From: Ostrinia nubilalis
Taxonomy: Eukaryota > Arthropoda > Insecta > Lepidoptera > Crambidae
Direction: 5' to 3'
DNA length: 64,000 nt
Assembly: GCF_963855985.1 (NCBI RefSeq)
Contig: NC_087093.1
Location: 16,755,001 to 16,819,000, forward strand
The notes under the pieces were generated by a model that had not been told where the DNA came from, made no database searches, and saw only the letters and a list, made by a program, of their open reading frames with translations. The translations under genes were made by a program, and so were the position numbers. The first letter of the stretch is position 1, and the number at the start of each line of letters is the position of its first letter. Positions 53,060-64,000 of this stretch are shown here, piece after piece.

Positions 53060-55583
53060 GGGCATTTCTACTGTACGGTGTATTTTTTCTCAATTCGGTG
53101 CTAAAATTTATATTTAGTTTTTTAAGTAGTTTCAATACAAAAAAAATAATGTTACTCCATTCTGAATGTAAAAATAGCATTGTCACTAAATATTGTGAAG
53201 TGGTTTATGAGAAATGTTAAGCATCGAATTGAGAGAGCACCGAATTGAGAAAATGAATCACGGAATTGAGAAATGAATCTCCAAATATAAAAATCGCTCC
53301 GCAAACTTAGAATTGATGACATTATGAAGAAATACCTAATGTATTTCAATAATTAATATAATAAATACTTAAAACGTTTTGATATCTGATTGCTGGTCTA
53401 TTAGTTAGATGGTTCATTTTAGGTTTATGTGTCTGAAATACCAATGGAATAAAACAAAAATCCTAATCAACATGTTTAATTTTTTAATAAGGAACTATAA
53501 TAAATTCTTAATTTTTATATATTATTTTAATTTTATTTAAATAAAACAAATAAATACATAACACAGGGTCTCTTTGTTTATTTATTCTTAAACTTAAACA
53601 TAAAACAAATATTGCAAAACCCAAGAGCTAGATTGACTTGACACTATACCGAAGAAGATATTATATCGGACGTCAGTTTGTACACAATTAAAATGGCACT
53701 CAAATAGCTGAAATACAACAAGGCACCAGGTGTTACGGCATTATAGCTGAGCTTCGCCGGTACTAAAGGCTCTACAGAAGCAGTTCAATTCCGTCATTCT
53801 CGAAGAAAAAACGCCTCCGGCATGGCACAGAAGTGTGGTGATAGCATTATAGACTCATCTCACTTATGTGGCGTGTTTACAAGCTGTTTTCGAGAGTCCT
53901 TACGAATCATCTCGCTCGCAGACTCGACGACTTCCAGTCTTCCGAACAAGCTTGTTTCCGAAAAGGCTTTAGTACACACACAGGTACGCTACGGCAGATT
54001 ATACAGAAGACCAAGGAGTCGCGATATCGGGGATGATATCGGAGTCATGGCCTCCGTAGAGCCTTTCAACAAGTGGGTCTCAAAATGAACATGGACAAGA
54101 CAACAATCATGTCAAATGTCCGTGTTGCACCCACTCCTCTGAAGGTTGGAGACTACACTCGAAGTTGTTGACAATTGTGTATACCTGGGACAAGAGTCCA
54201 GATAGTTAGGTCCAACTTTGAGAAAGAGGTCTATCGCTGAATTCAACTCAGCTAAGCATCGATCGGGAAGCTTCGCTATTACGTCTGAAATACCGCAGCG
54301 TCTTAAGACAAAAGTCTTCTACCAGTGTGTGTTGCCAGTGATGGTGTATGGATGTGAAACTTGGTCGCTTACTATGAGCCTAATAAGAATCAGAAATGTG
54401 AATATCGGCAAGAGAACCAAAGTGACCGGCATAGCCCGTAAAATTGCATAAATCAAGTAGCAGTGGGCGGGGCACATAGCTCGTACAGATAATGTCTGTT
54501 GGGACTGAAAAGTTGTCGAGTGGAAACCACGGACCAGTGAGCAGGCACCCACTAGGTAGACCGACGATCTGGTGAAGGTCGAGGGAAGAACCTGGAAGAA
54601 TTATTTTAATAAGATAGCAATAGCAGTGTATCTTTTTTTAATGAAACCTCAAAAAATTTGTTTTATTGTCTTCTGTCCAATGACTGGTAGTTCACCCTAT
54701 TATTATGCTCTATTGATTTCATTATTATTTTAAGTTACACAAAAAATTTATAGCACAGTAAAAGTATCTATTTTCATTTAATATCAATTCGGTGTACGTG
54801 TTTTCTCAATTCGATGCCCCATATTCCGCGGAATTGAGATCCACGGAATTGAGGAAAAATCACATTTCATGAAATTACTCGAAAATATTATAAATTACAA
54901 CGATTTCTACCAAACGTAATGGCAGATATCAGTTAAATACTTAATTAATTGAGCAGTAATCTCATTAAATACTTCATGAACATTATTAATATCGCACACC
55001 GGTTTGAGAAATGACCAGTGACCAAAAATTCTGAGTGATTTCAAACCTCTGAAAAATGCTCCTCAAAGCGACTGATCCCTCTTTTATACTGCTCGACCAC
55101 TCGAGTGCAACTGCTAGTTTATGGGAATCAGGCGTGGGTGTTCGTATTGTGCGTTGTTAGTGATATAGGAGCACAAAAGTAAAAATCACGGAATTGAGGC
55201 ACACACGTCGGACAAAATTTAAATGTGTTACTGTATTAAAACCCAAGGACTTGCAATAAAGAAACTCATTTATATAGCTTTATTAACTATCCCTTGTTCT
55301 GTGAATGTGGGTTTCATAATGGGGAAGTTATTATTTCAAAAGTTATGAAGCAAAAACGAGTAAATTCTGGAAACCGGACACTCCATTTTAGGCCAAATTC
55401 CGCCTTTTTTGAACTTTCGGATTTTTTCAAGGCGAAATGTAAAACCTGGCGGTCTTCTAAATATGCTCTCCATCAAGTCAAGAGTCCTATAAATACATGT
55501 GATTTTTTTCAAGTCCGTACTTCAATTTTAAAGGTACTTTTTTCGCCCCAGTAGGTCGATCGGTCGTCCCCGTAGAAATGCCC
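53060..55583. mobile_element. 2524-bp TTAA-flanked element with reiterated GGAATTGAG motif
   Basis: TTAA (53056-53059) followed by GGGCATTTCTAC at the left is matched by GTAGAAATGCCC followed by TTAA (55584-55587) at the right. A TTAA target is characteristic of piggyBac, though the GGG terminus differs from the usual CCC start. Inside both subterminal zones the words CTCAATTCGGTG, CACCGAATTGAG, CACGGAATTGAG and TCCGCGGAATTGAG recur (53089, 53228-53263, 54785-54865, 55186). No transposase frame is left. A decayed RTE copy has inserted in the middle. Confidence 0.65.
53650..54598 (+). pseudogene. RTE-clade reverse transcriptase, heavily decayed
   Basis: Recognisable stretches, in order and in shifting frames: YNKAPGV, the VGLKMNMDK-like GLKMNMDKTTIMSN, RSNFEKEV, then IPQRLKTKVFYQCVLPVMVY GCETWSLTM at 54280-54375, VTGIARKIA, and the 3' DDLVKVEGRTW-type end at 54560-54597. 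These are blocks of the lepidopteran RTE endonuclease-reverse transcriptase, with the catalytic FADD part deleted, several frameshifts and stops. It lies inside the TTAA-flanked element and supplies its apparent ORFs (53822-54088, 54218-54451). Confidence 0.7.
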
Positions 55584-55589
55584 TTAACA

Positions 55590-58500
55590 TAAACATACAA
55601 AATCAGTTTGAAGAACTGTTAAAACAATTTTTTTCTAATGTTAGATAGAGTGATAGTATCATCACATCTTTAACGTATCAAGGTAATTAATTAATATTTT
55701 TTTTATTTCGGTCTTCTAATGTAATTTTATGTGCATTCACCTGGAAAATCCTCTGGTAGGTATATTGAAATGAAAAGTTGTTTGTCATTACCAATTGGTA
55801 TATTGAAATTGCTATAATTATCTTATTTGTAACCTTAATTACCCTGATAGAACTTTATTGTTGTTAGTGAGTGGTTTGAATGTTGTCTAAAATAACCAAC
55901 CAACTAATTCCCATTCAACTCACCATATCGAATGCCGTGGCCTTGACCACGAGCGCACTCTACCGCGAAAAACAAAACACAACTAACAAGAATTTTATTG
56001 CACTGGTTTGTTATATTATTATCGTTTCTGGTTTTTACTTTTTCATATAGAACAAGAATTTGGTTAATAACGAAAACACTCTCATAGTGAGATATGCTTT
56101 TTTAAATTTCTATCTATTAAGTAAAATTATTAATTCAGCAGTGGACGTCCTATGGCTGAAATGATGAAGTAAAATTAAGCGATACTGTAAAGTATCCACA
56201 GTTGAACGTTGCTATTGGATCAAAATAATCCTTTGGCAGAATAGTATACCTATATTGTTTTCAGGAGGCAGGGAAAACATTTTCTTATCAATTTTGCGCT
56301 TTTCTTTTTAAAAATCCGTGCAACTTGCAAACATTATGCAAGCTTTATCTTTACTTATCATTAGTGCTTAAAAAATGATTTTTAAATCAAAGCGACATTA
56401 TCTTAATTGATCGATTGTGTAGAGATATCGTTTGTTTATGTTTTTACTTTATTTTGAGTATCGATTTCAAACTGTGACATTAATCCAACTGCATACACAT
56501 GCAGTGAGGACATGTAGGCATCTTTTTAAAAGGACTGCACTACCTATATCAAGCTCTAACGAAACCAGTTCGTAAATGCGAGTCCAAATTCGGCATTCGG
56601 CAACACTCTCCATTTCACTTGCGCGTGTAGCGGCGTCTCTGTCGGCTGCGCTTGCGCAACACGTATCTGAATTTGTGCACCTAAGCTGACTAAGGACGAG
56701 TATTGTAGAGTAACTTGTAGTCTCTGCCGAATCATTACTAGTATTGTGCACGCAAAGTTTGTGAGTTTGTTATTATGTTTCGTAGCCTTTTTAAAGCAAA
56801 TTCCATAGGACAGATTTTTTTTCCATTTATTGATTTTAAATTAGAACAGATTACATTACAACATCATATAGTCTAAAATTTATAGGTGAGAAGAAAAGCT
56901 ACTAAATAAAATTATAGAAAAAGCAAATAAAATTCTATAGTACATCTTTTGAAAAATTCAAAAGAACCTTGTGTAAGACTAATACAGTGTAATAAAAACC
57001 CTGTTGTTCTCAAACGGATTTATAATTACGGGACATTAATACTAACTACCCGTTTAGCCGTTCACATACACGTAAAAGAACTAGTTTTCAATTACAAATT
57101 GCATAAAATTACAAATTTGTAATATCTGTAATACACGGACGTGAACCCCGTCCCAAAGTATTTCTGAGCCAGTCAAAAAGGACGACAGAACCTTTAAAAA
57201 TAACCGCCAACGCTGCTTTGGCTCTACATATTTAAATGCAACTCTTTCTACCTTCATTCAAGGTTTCTTTTTGATCAAAGGTTGGGTGTTCCTTTAGAAG
57301 CGAAGCGACATGATAGGAATTTAAAATGGAAGATGTAGACTGCAGTTGTAGCATAAGGAAAACGGCCCCATACAAAACCATAACAGATTATTTATTTTAT
57401 ACCGCGTGTATCGAATTCTCTAAAAGATATGAACATTAAAGCATGAAGCATACGTAGGTACTCGTAAGCTTAATGTTTAACGGCTGTTAACACCATAGTC
57501 AATTACCATAATATTTATGAACTGTCAAAACGCGTCTCTCCCATTAATTTTGCATGGTAAACAGAGCTACGACGTCACATTTTCATTATCTCAATTGACT
57601 TACATTTTGAGGCGTGCCAAACCATATTTTCTAGAAAATAAAATGTTCAGGAGACTCAAAAACAAAGAAACGTTATTATGATTCCTGAAAATTACATCCT
57701 CTGGCACTTACAACTTTATGGTTTGGCATTTATTGGTTTCAAAGGTATCCCCACCTGAAAATCATTAAGGGAAAATTAAATGGATTATCAGGGTTAGATT
57801 TTTATGAGAATTGGAGCGTTTCTCAGGAAGTGAATTATTGTTAATTTTTTGAGAAATAAAGTTCTTAAACCGTTTTTTAAACATTATTGATTTATGGTAT
57901 CAGTAGAACTACTCTACTAAATAACAACATCGTCTGGAGTTTGGACTGAAGGGTCTCTCCTCCTTGGACTGCAGGCAAGTCTGCTGCATGTGTAATGCGG
58001 CTATATTTAGCGGAGATAGTACTTGTTTACAGCCCGATAGTGTTTATTTATGCGCAGGCGTCGATACCCGATAATTTTCTTATTAGCAACCCACGCGCGT
58101 TAAGTTTGTTTTCTTTCTGCGCTCTTGTCTATCTACTATTATTGCAAAGGTCAATTATAACTATTATTGTTGGTTGGACCTACGGGACTGATTAATATTT
58201 CCCTGATATTGAGTTAACTAGTCACATTGTTATTGAGTGTGACTTTATTTTAAACATAAACATTTACTGATACTGGTAGGTACTGGTGCATTGACTAATA
58301 TCTTTGAGACAAACTAAATGAATGATAGACTTCAAGATAATTATGTAATATCATTTTATTTTTAACAAAAAAATACTAAATGTAATTTAATAGGATGACA
58401 TGTTATGGGTAGAAGACTGTATTATGCTAGACTATTTCTGTAAATTTTTAATAGAGCTTTTTGAAATTTTATATTCGTGAGACTACTGCATCCGGATTTC

Positions 58501-60295
58501 CGGTTAAATAGTTAGGTATGCAGTTACATGATTCAGATTATTGACTAACATTAAACAGGTTTACAACGATTAAGTATTCCACGAGAATTATTGACTTATT
58601 ATTCAAAACAGATCTTCATCGGTTTCCTTGTAAACTAAAATGAAGTCACTCTACCTTCACCGTGAAGGTAGAATGGCGGTTTCACGTAAAAGGATATAAA
58701 AAATAAAAATAGAAACACTGCGGACATCTGGAGGTTGATGAGATTATCGTGATTAACATTTATAAGTGTTTACTAACGATACAGTCTATTTATCACTTAT
58801 TAGCGTTTCACATCAGATACGGTTCTCTACAAACACCAATAGATGGCTATATCTGTATATTAGATCGCAATTACGAGTCGCATAATTTTAATTACCCCTT
58901 TGTCCTACAAAATGATAATTTTCCAAGGACAGACGATGGCACTTCAAGATAAAAGCTCATTTGTTGTAGTAATAGGTTGTATTTTGCATTAAACAATGTA
59001 AAAATCTGATTTTATGTAACTGTGTACATCATACGTGGTGTACCGACATAAGTTCCTATATATTATTTATGCGTAGGTGTAAGTATTATAGGCTGATTGA
59101 TAGATAATGTAAAGACTACGGCCTTCACACGGTGGTATTTTATGTAGACTCATTGATGCTATTTCGCCACAAAAAGTCTGATATGTTGTTGAGCTTACAA
59201 TAAACCTATTAGTTCAGCTTTTGGAGTTTTACTGAACTAGGAATTTATAAAAATAAAACTCCGCGGTTATATTTAGAAGAAACACATTTGGTATATCCGA
59301 CATTAGCGTCCAAAATGTCGCCGGAAACCATTCGTTATTGTCTATTTCTATAAACTAAATACATTTACAACTACAATACCCTCCCTAAATAAACGTGGAT
59401 AGGTTTCCTATGACCTAGCCTTACTGTTTTGCTATAACTTAGCTTATCTCACGTACTGGCTGACATTTTCACATTACATTCAAGCCATAACACGGGAGTG
59501 ACCTCATACTTGTTATTGTAATTCTGTAGGCACACGAAAGTGTTTTCTATTTTTTCTGCTATAAAGTACTTTTTGGCTAAGCTAGTGGCCACGTAGAATT
59601 GATTTCGCAAAGCGTTTTATATGCGAACGCTCGCGGCTCTCGCGCAGCGTTGCAATGCGATTAGTCAAAGCTTAGTCGATAGTAATGGAATAGTTAATAA
59701 TGTAATAAATATGCGCCTAAAGCACTCCAATTATAATGCTTAAGAAACTAAGGTATGATTGACTTACAAGGTACAAGACAACAAGTTTTAAGTTGTATCT
59801 TTTCCCTGCTTTTCCCAGTCGAAAGAAAATTTTGAGAAGTTTATTTTGAGATTGTTTGAAAACCTAACTTAAAGTGAGTAATTTTCTTACTCCGTTTGTT
59901 AATCAGTATGTAAGTGCTAAAGGAAAATAATAAAACTAAGATTTTTTTAGATTATGATCAAATTAAAACACTAAGTTATCTGAAAAGATAAGATAAAACC
60001 AAGATTAGAATAGAATAGGCATTTTCTTTATTGTAATTAAATATGAAGTTAACTACAAATGTGTAGAATTGGTTATTAGGTACAATTTTTTAATTAAATT
60101 CGTACTCATAGTGCCCATGTTACTCGTATGTTTGAAGGCCAGTGTGCCATAAAATGGACGCAACATGAAATTAATTGAAGCAATCAAATGAACCTTTATG
60201 GCTCTGCAATAAATTATGGGGAATTGAGAAGTGAACAGAATCATAAAAAACTTCATGATAGAAGGAACAAAGAAAAAATTACTAGTTTTGCTCTA
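55590..60295. other. Long anonymous interval, minor features only
   Basis: Scattered items: GCAGTGGACGTCCTATGGCT GAAATGATG at 56140-56168 is a 30-bp RTE tail scrap. 58650-58674 (CTCTACCTTCACCGTGAAGG TAGA) is a small palindrome. 59610-59665 is CpG-rich (GCGAACGCTCGCGGCTCTCG CGC). A 94-codon minus-strand frame at 56467-56751 starts at GTG and resembles nothing. No exon with paired splice sites and coding bias was found. Confidence 0.35.
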
Positions 60296-60302
60296 CCATT
60301 TA

Positions 60303-61049
60303 TAGCCTGACCAGGAACATAAAAACCCTCGCCATGTTGCGGAAAACTAATGGTACTAATTTCTTTTAATGGCAACAGTAACTGAAAACTTCATTGACAT
60401 GTCACCTTGCATGTCAGTCTATTGCTGTCAAAGTGTAAACAAACTTTATTTTAAATGTACGCAATTGATTTTGTGAATGAAATTGCTAAAATCTTTTTAT
60501 AGTCGTGAAAGAAAAGTGGTTCGCAATGTGTTAAAGTATTTGTCGAAGAGAAATACCAAGGGTTCGGACAATATTTTTATTGAATAATGTTTCCAACAAA
60601 GGTTGTCAAATTGACTGACATGTTTATCGTATAGTACAGTCCACTATGAAAATTAGCTGTGGTTTGTTTCAACTACCTACCTATTTTAAAGTTTTTTGTC
60701 ACTTTCTAAGTGTTGAATTTTATGGAATTGGGAAAGAAGTACCGAGTTTGAAGCGTTCATGAGCAGACATTGCAGTTGAATATTCAAGTTCTGAATTTGA
60801 TTATTGATGAATAATAAAATAAATCCTACTAGCTCGATTGATGGTTTCATTTAATTTATTTAAACCAGGTTACCTATAATAATATTTTTTCGTTAATTTA
60901 TGAAAATATCAAATTAGCCCGTAATCCTGAATCCTGATACATAAAGTTAGCCTATTAATTTAACACAGGTACGACTGTACTCAGTGTTGCACTATCAAAT
61001 GCAATTGACGCGCCTCTATGCCAGGGTTTTTATGTTCCCGGTCAGGCTA
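60303..61049. mobile_element. 747-bp TA-flanked MITE, TAGCCTGACCNGGAACATAA
   Basis: Left end TAGCCTGACCAGGAACATAA then AAACCCTCGCCATG; right end (reverse complement) TAGCCTGACCGGGAACATAA AAACCCTGGCATAG. Inverted repeats are ~30 bp with one internal mismatch. TA lies outside both (60301-60302, 61050-61051), as in Tc1/mariner-type elements. Interior AT-rich, no transposase. Confidence 0.75.
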
Positions 61050-61051
61050 TA

Positions 61052-62860
61052 CAGAGTTTAATTTTAGGTGTAATCAAGGCACGCTGTTGTCTTCTTTGGA
61101 TCATTTTAACTAAAATTATCGGATTGAAAATAAATATTCTAGAAGTTTCTTTGAAAAATCCTATAACAGACGCACTTAATCTTCGATCTTAATGGTTTTC
61201 AGCCTACAAGACTGTATTATCTAAGAATGAAACTGTAAGTATTATTTGCATTGATGTTTACCTTCGCGAATGTGTTGAAAAATGACTCAAATTACTAGCA
61301 AGGCAATGAAACCGTAGAAATCATGTATCACACATTAACCCAATTATTTGGGTCGTTTGCGTAATCTTGTGTCTGGCTGTCAAGGTTGGCCATCGATAAA
61401 TTGTCAATCATTAGGTACAGTAACTAATCATTTCGCCGATGTTTTGATAATTATGGTAATTTTGTGTCTTCTTTAGCTGCCAATTTCACGTAAATGTAAT
61501 TCAATTTGCATAATTTGGTTTTAAATTGTATTACTTAACATTTAATAGATTACATAGTTCATCAAACTTTTCTCTGTCTTCTTCTACTTTGCTCTCGCCC
61601 ATTCCCATTACGTGGGGTCGGCTTTCATTTTAGTTATTAGTTAGCATCGTCAGTACACGGGCCCAATTACTTGTCTCTTTGAAATTTGTCATCCAGGTAC
61701 CAGTTTACGGTGTGCCTCTGGATCTCTTATTTTATCCCTACTATGTATTTGAAACAATGAAAATATACAGGGTCTACTTTTCCTACAGGATCAATATCAA
61801 ATTCTCCAAAAAATTACACTCTGTATAGCATGGTTTCTTTTCTACAAATCGAATACATTAGCAATTAAACAAACACTTCAGATTCTAATGAGTGATGCGT
61901 CGATGACGCGTGCGCAGCGCGATGATATAATTGTTGCTGCGGCTCTCTGAAATAACTGGGTCATCGGGTGAACTAATGACATCATTATCATTAATACACC
62001 ATACGCCAGGAGCTCAATTGACGAGAATATGGTTTTATTACAATTTTCCATAATTCACTTCTTTATTGGTATTCCACATGTTGCAGAGGATCTTCAAAAA
62101 TAATATAGGACCGTATGGACTCTATCGCGCACAGCTAAAATTAGAGGATAATAGCTGATAGATCTCACTGTCACAGATCGAATATAATAAAACATCGAAA
62201 CGTTCATTCCTTTTTCAATCAGGGTATTAAAACTTAACAAACATTACTTTCTTTGGCATTTTGCAATGATAAAATTATTTCTAAAACTCGTTCGGAAGCA
62301 TTTGAGAGTTCCGTAAATATAGCAAGATTCGGCTAAACTACTCGTACTCCAAGGTGTTTTGACAGTTGCCAGTTGATATGATGTATTCATTTGTAAGTTA
62401 TACAAAAAATGCCGACAAACAATGTTTTGGCTTCTGCCTCAGCCCTGATGGCCTGCTCTCGCTGCCAAACGTAGTACGTGACATTACATACATACAACGG
62501 AAATACTATGATGTCATTACTTGCAACAATTATGATGCCACGCCCAGATTTAGTTCACCTGCATTGTCCTTGTTTTCTTCTTTCAAAGTTTGGCAGGTAT
62601 ATTAGTTAGGAACTTGGTACCTTTGTTAATGTATTGAATTACATCATTCATTTGGTATTCGTGATTTGAGCATCGAGTTTACGTGATTATTTTCCCGCTT
62701 AGATAAGTTTTATTTGAGCTTTAATTATAAAATTTCAAAATCTTTTTAAAAGGACCATCGAATAAATTTCACCATATAACATTCGAGTCGAAATATCAAA
62801 AATAGATTTAGAAATTTAAAATCTTCGCTGTTTTAATTTTAAACTGTCGTTCCTATGGAT
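61052..62860. other. Mostly anonymous; one repeat scrap at 61560-61740
   Basis: CGCCCATTCCCATTACGTGG GGTCGGCTTTC at 61598 and GGTGTGCCTCTGGATCTCTT A at 61709 belong to a common lepidopteran repeat whose class I cannot give. A frame at 62366-62605 has no recognised motif. Confidence 0.35.
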
Positions 62861-62861
62861 A

Positions 62862-63030
62862 AATTTGGCTCCACTAAACCTGTCATACCTGTTACATCCG
62901 CCGACTGGTCCATTAGTTCCGCCATAGTCTGCATGGATGACGTCATCGCGGTCGCCAATGACCGTCAAGGGCCGAGTGCACGCCGAGGCTGCCAGATATA
63001 GGGCAGGTGCGAGTGACGTCTTGTTGACAG
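62862..63030. promoter_or_regulatory. CpG-rich island with CRE sites
   Basis: GGATGACGTCATCGCGG at 62936 contains the full CRE/ATF palindrome TGACGTCA, and GAGTGACGTCTTG at 63012 holds a second site. The stretch between (AATGACCGTCAAGGGCCGAG TGCACGCCGAGG) is GC-rich against AT-rich flanks. Consistent with an enhancer or minor promoter; no transcript is visible. Confidence 0.35.
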
Positions 63031-63071
63031 GGTACTCAAGAGATATTTAAAATTCAAACACGAATATTTAA

Positions 63072-63235
63072 AACTAGCTGACCCAGCGAACTTCTATGTT
63101 CATCAGAGAAAATGTAGGATTCTAATGGTGATGGAATTTTTCAAATCGCTCCAGTAGTTTCGGAGGTTATTCAATACAAACAAACAATGACATCTTTCCG
63201 CTATACTTCATTTTAAGACTATATTGGCGTTATAA
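63072..63235 (+). mobile_element. Decayed retroposon tail (CTAGCTGACCCAGCGAAC)
   Basis: AACTAGCTGACCCAGCGAAC TTCTATG followed by ATTTTTCAAATCGCTCCAGT AGTTTCGGAG and ATACAAACAAACAA are the standard words of another lepidopteran LINE tail family. Degenerate. Confidence 0.55.
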
Positions 63236-63343
63236 AAAGTTATCAAGGTAGGTATGTGTGATTAAGGCTTCTTCACTCGCCCACGTAAATTGTCAGGTTT
63301 TATAATAATTCACAATGTTAGTATGAAACTAAGATGAAGCACA

Positions 63344-63480
63344 TACAGGGTGTCCCAAAAACAATGGATAACCCTGTAACCATCGATAGGCCTCGCCATG
63401 GTCTCCCAACGTCCAATTTTGACCCCAGTAAAAATATCACCATTTTCAAGATTTTTAAGTTTTTGTGCATTTTTAGAAAA
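63344..63480. repeat. CAGGGTGTCCCAAAAACAAT repeat fragment
   Basis: CAGGGTGTCCC followed by an A-rich stretch and GGATAACCCTGTAACCATCG is a terminus-like word seen at the ends of insect transposons. No matching right end was found, so the class is open. Opposed frames on both strands show that neither is a gene. Confidence 0.35.
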
Positions 63481-63939
63481 TTGCCACCTGCGATTACTTT
63501 TTCTCATGCCATTTCTACAAATGAGGATACTTTTCAATCTAGTTTTTTTTCCTTATCACAAGGGATAGTTAGGCTATCATAAGAAAAGATTAAAGTTTAA
63601 CAAACTGGTTTATAAGTATGAACATTTTAAGAAATTGCAGAGAAGAAGGAAAAATTAATTCATTGTCTTGCACTTTTGATCAGCCATCGTGTAAAAAAAA
63701 TGTAGGAAGACCATCGTGCCCATTACCTTAAAAACTTCCTTGGTTAATTGAGATTCTAAAAAGGTATCACAAGCCTATGTATTCTGTATTATTTTTATCT
63801 TATGGCTACTTGAATAGCAACTAGTATGAAAACTGCAAAAATGAGTTTTTCTCGTAATAGTTAAACTAGGACTGCATAGTGGCATTAAATACAAATGGAT
63901 AATTTTTGGCGTAGGAATTTTAATAAAGCAACATTTTAT

Positions 63940-64000
63940 CATCATCATCATCATCATTTCAGCCATAGGACGTCCACTGCTGAACATAGGCCTGTACCCC
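63940..64000 (-). mobile_element. RTE-clade 3' tail, cut by the window end
   Basis: (CAT)n at 63940-63956 then TTTCAGCCATAGGACGTCCA CTGCTGAACATAGGCCTG: reverse complement of the RTE gene end and its (ATG)n tail, well preserved. The body continues beyond the window. Confidence 0.75.

Noticed and set aside
56467..56751. 94-codon minus-strand frame rich in Ser/Ala/Arg
   Set aside because: It begins at GTG, has no recognisable motif, and lacks splice or polyadenylation support.

Overview
The window is AT-rich eukaryotic DNA from a moth or butterfly. Lepidoptera is inferred from the interspersed families present: tails of the RTE-clade retrotransposon whose last coding bases contain CAGCAGTGGACGTC followed by a CAT/ATG microsatellite, Lep1-type Helitrons starting TCCTACTAATATTATAAATG, and retroposon tails containing GCCCGCGGCTTCGCCCGCG. 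There is no bacterial-style gene organisation. Long frames are few, and most of the DNA is intronic or intergenic and built by repeated transposon insertion. The one convincing host-gene segment is a CpG-rich 5' exon at about 44.28-45.06 kb (start codon 44551, splice donor after 45061). It encodes a charged N-terminal region I cannot firmly name.

Layout. 0-3.1 kb: retroposon tails (about 0.3-0.7, 1.0 and 1.8-2.0 kb) in unique DNA. 3.16-4.57 kb: a hAT-like element split by a foldback element with arms of about 455 bp. 4.74-6.67 kb: the 3' part of a non-LTR retrotransposon with intact reverse transcriptase motifs on the minus strand, whose 5' end carries a 512-bp tandem duplication. 6.77-12.98 kb: four inverted-repeat elements (6772-7574, 7942-9019, 10735-12408, 12862-12979) and RTE debris. 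13.4-16.4 kb: a Lep1-like remnant, a THAP-like mini-ORF, and palindromes.

16.496-28.992 kb is the most striking part. Three copies of a TIR-bounded element (termini GGTGCGATTGT/ACAATCGCACC) stand head to tail and share the border bases TCTG. On the minus strand each copy carries the exons of a broken Myb/SANT-like gene, two copies of one exon flanking a Lep1 Helitron, and a retrotransposon fragment in an intron. Units 2 and 3 also share a 637-bp MITE inside the Helitron and a block of about 820 bp that unit 1 lacks. Unit 2 alone carries a P-element-like insertion with a THAP start and an 8-bp target duplication. Removing that insertion makes units 2 and 3 exactly the same length (4375 bp). 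The order of events can therefore be read from the sequence.

29-44 kb: decayed retroposon tails, two copies of a 520-bp TA-flanked MITE (32.0 and 36.0 kb), hairpins, and a 913-bp element with a reiterated terminal motif (42.97-43.88 kb). 44.3-45.1 kb: the host exon. 45-64 kb: mostly anonymous sequence that may be intron, with a zinc-knuckle C-terminus of a non-LTR retrotransposon (49.04-49.37 kb), a near-perfect 68-nt hairpin (51.49 kb), a 2524-bp TTAA-flanked element holding a decayed RTE reverse transcriptase (53.06-55.58 kb), a 747-bp TA-flanked MITE (60.30-61.05 kb) and more retroposon tails to the window end. No tRNA gene, rRNA gene or CRISPR array was seen.
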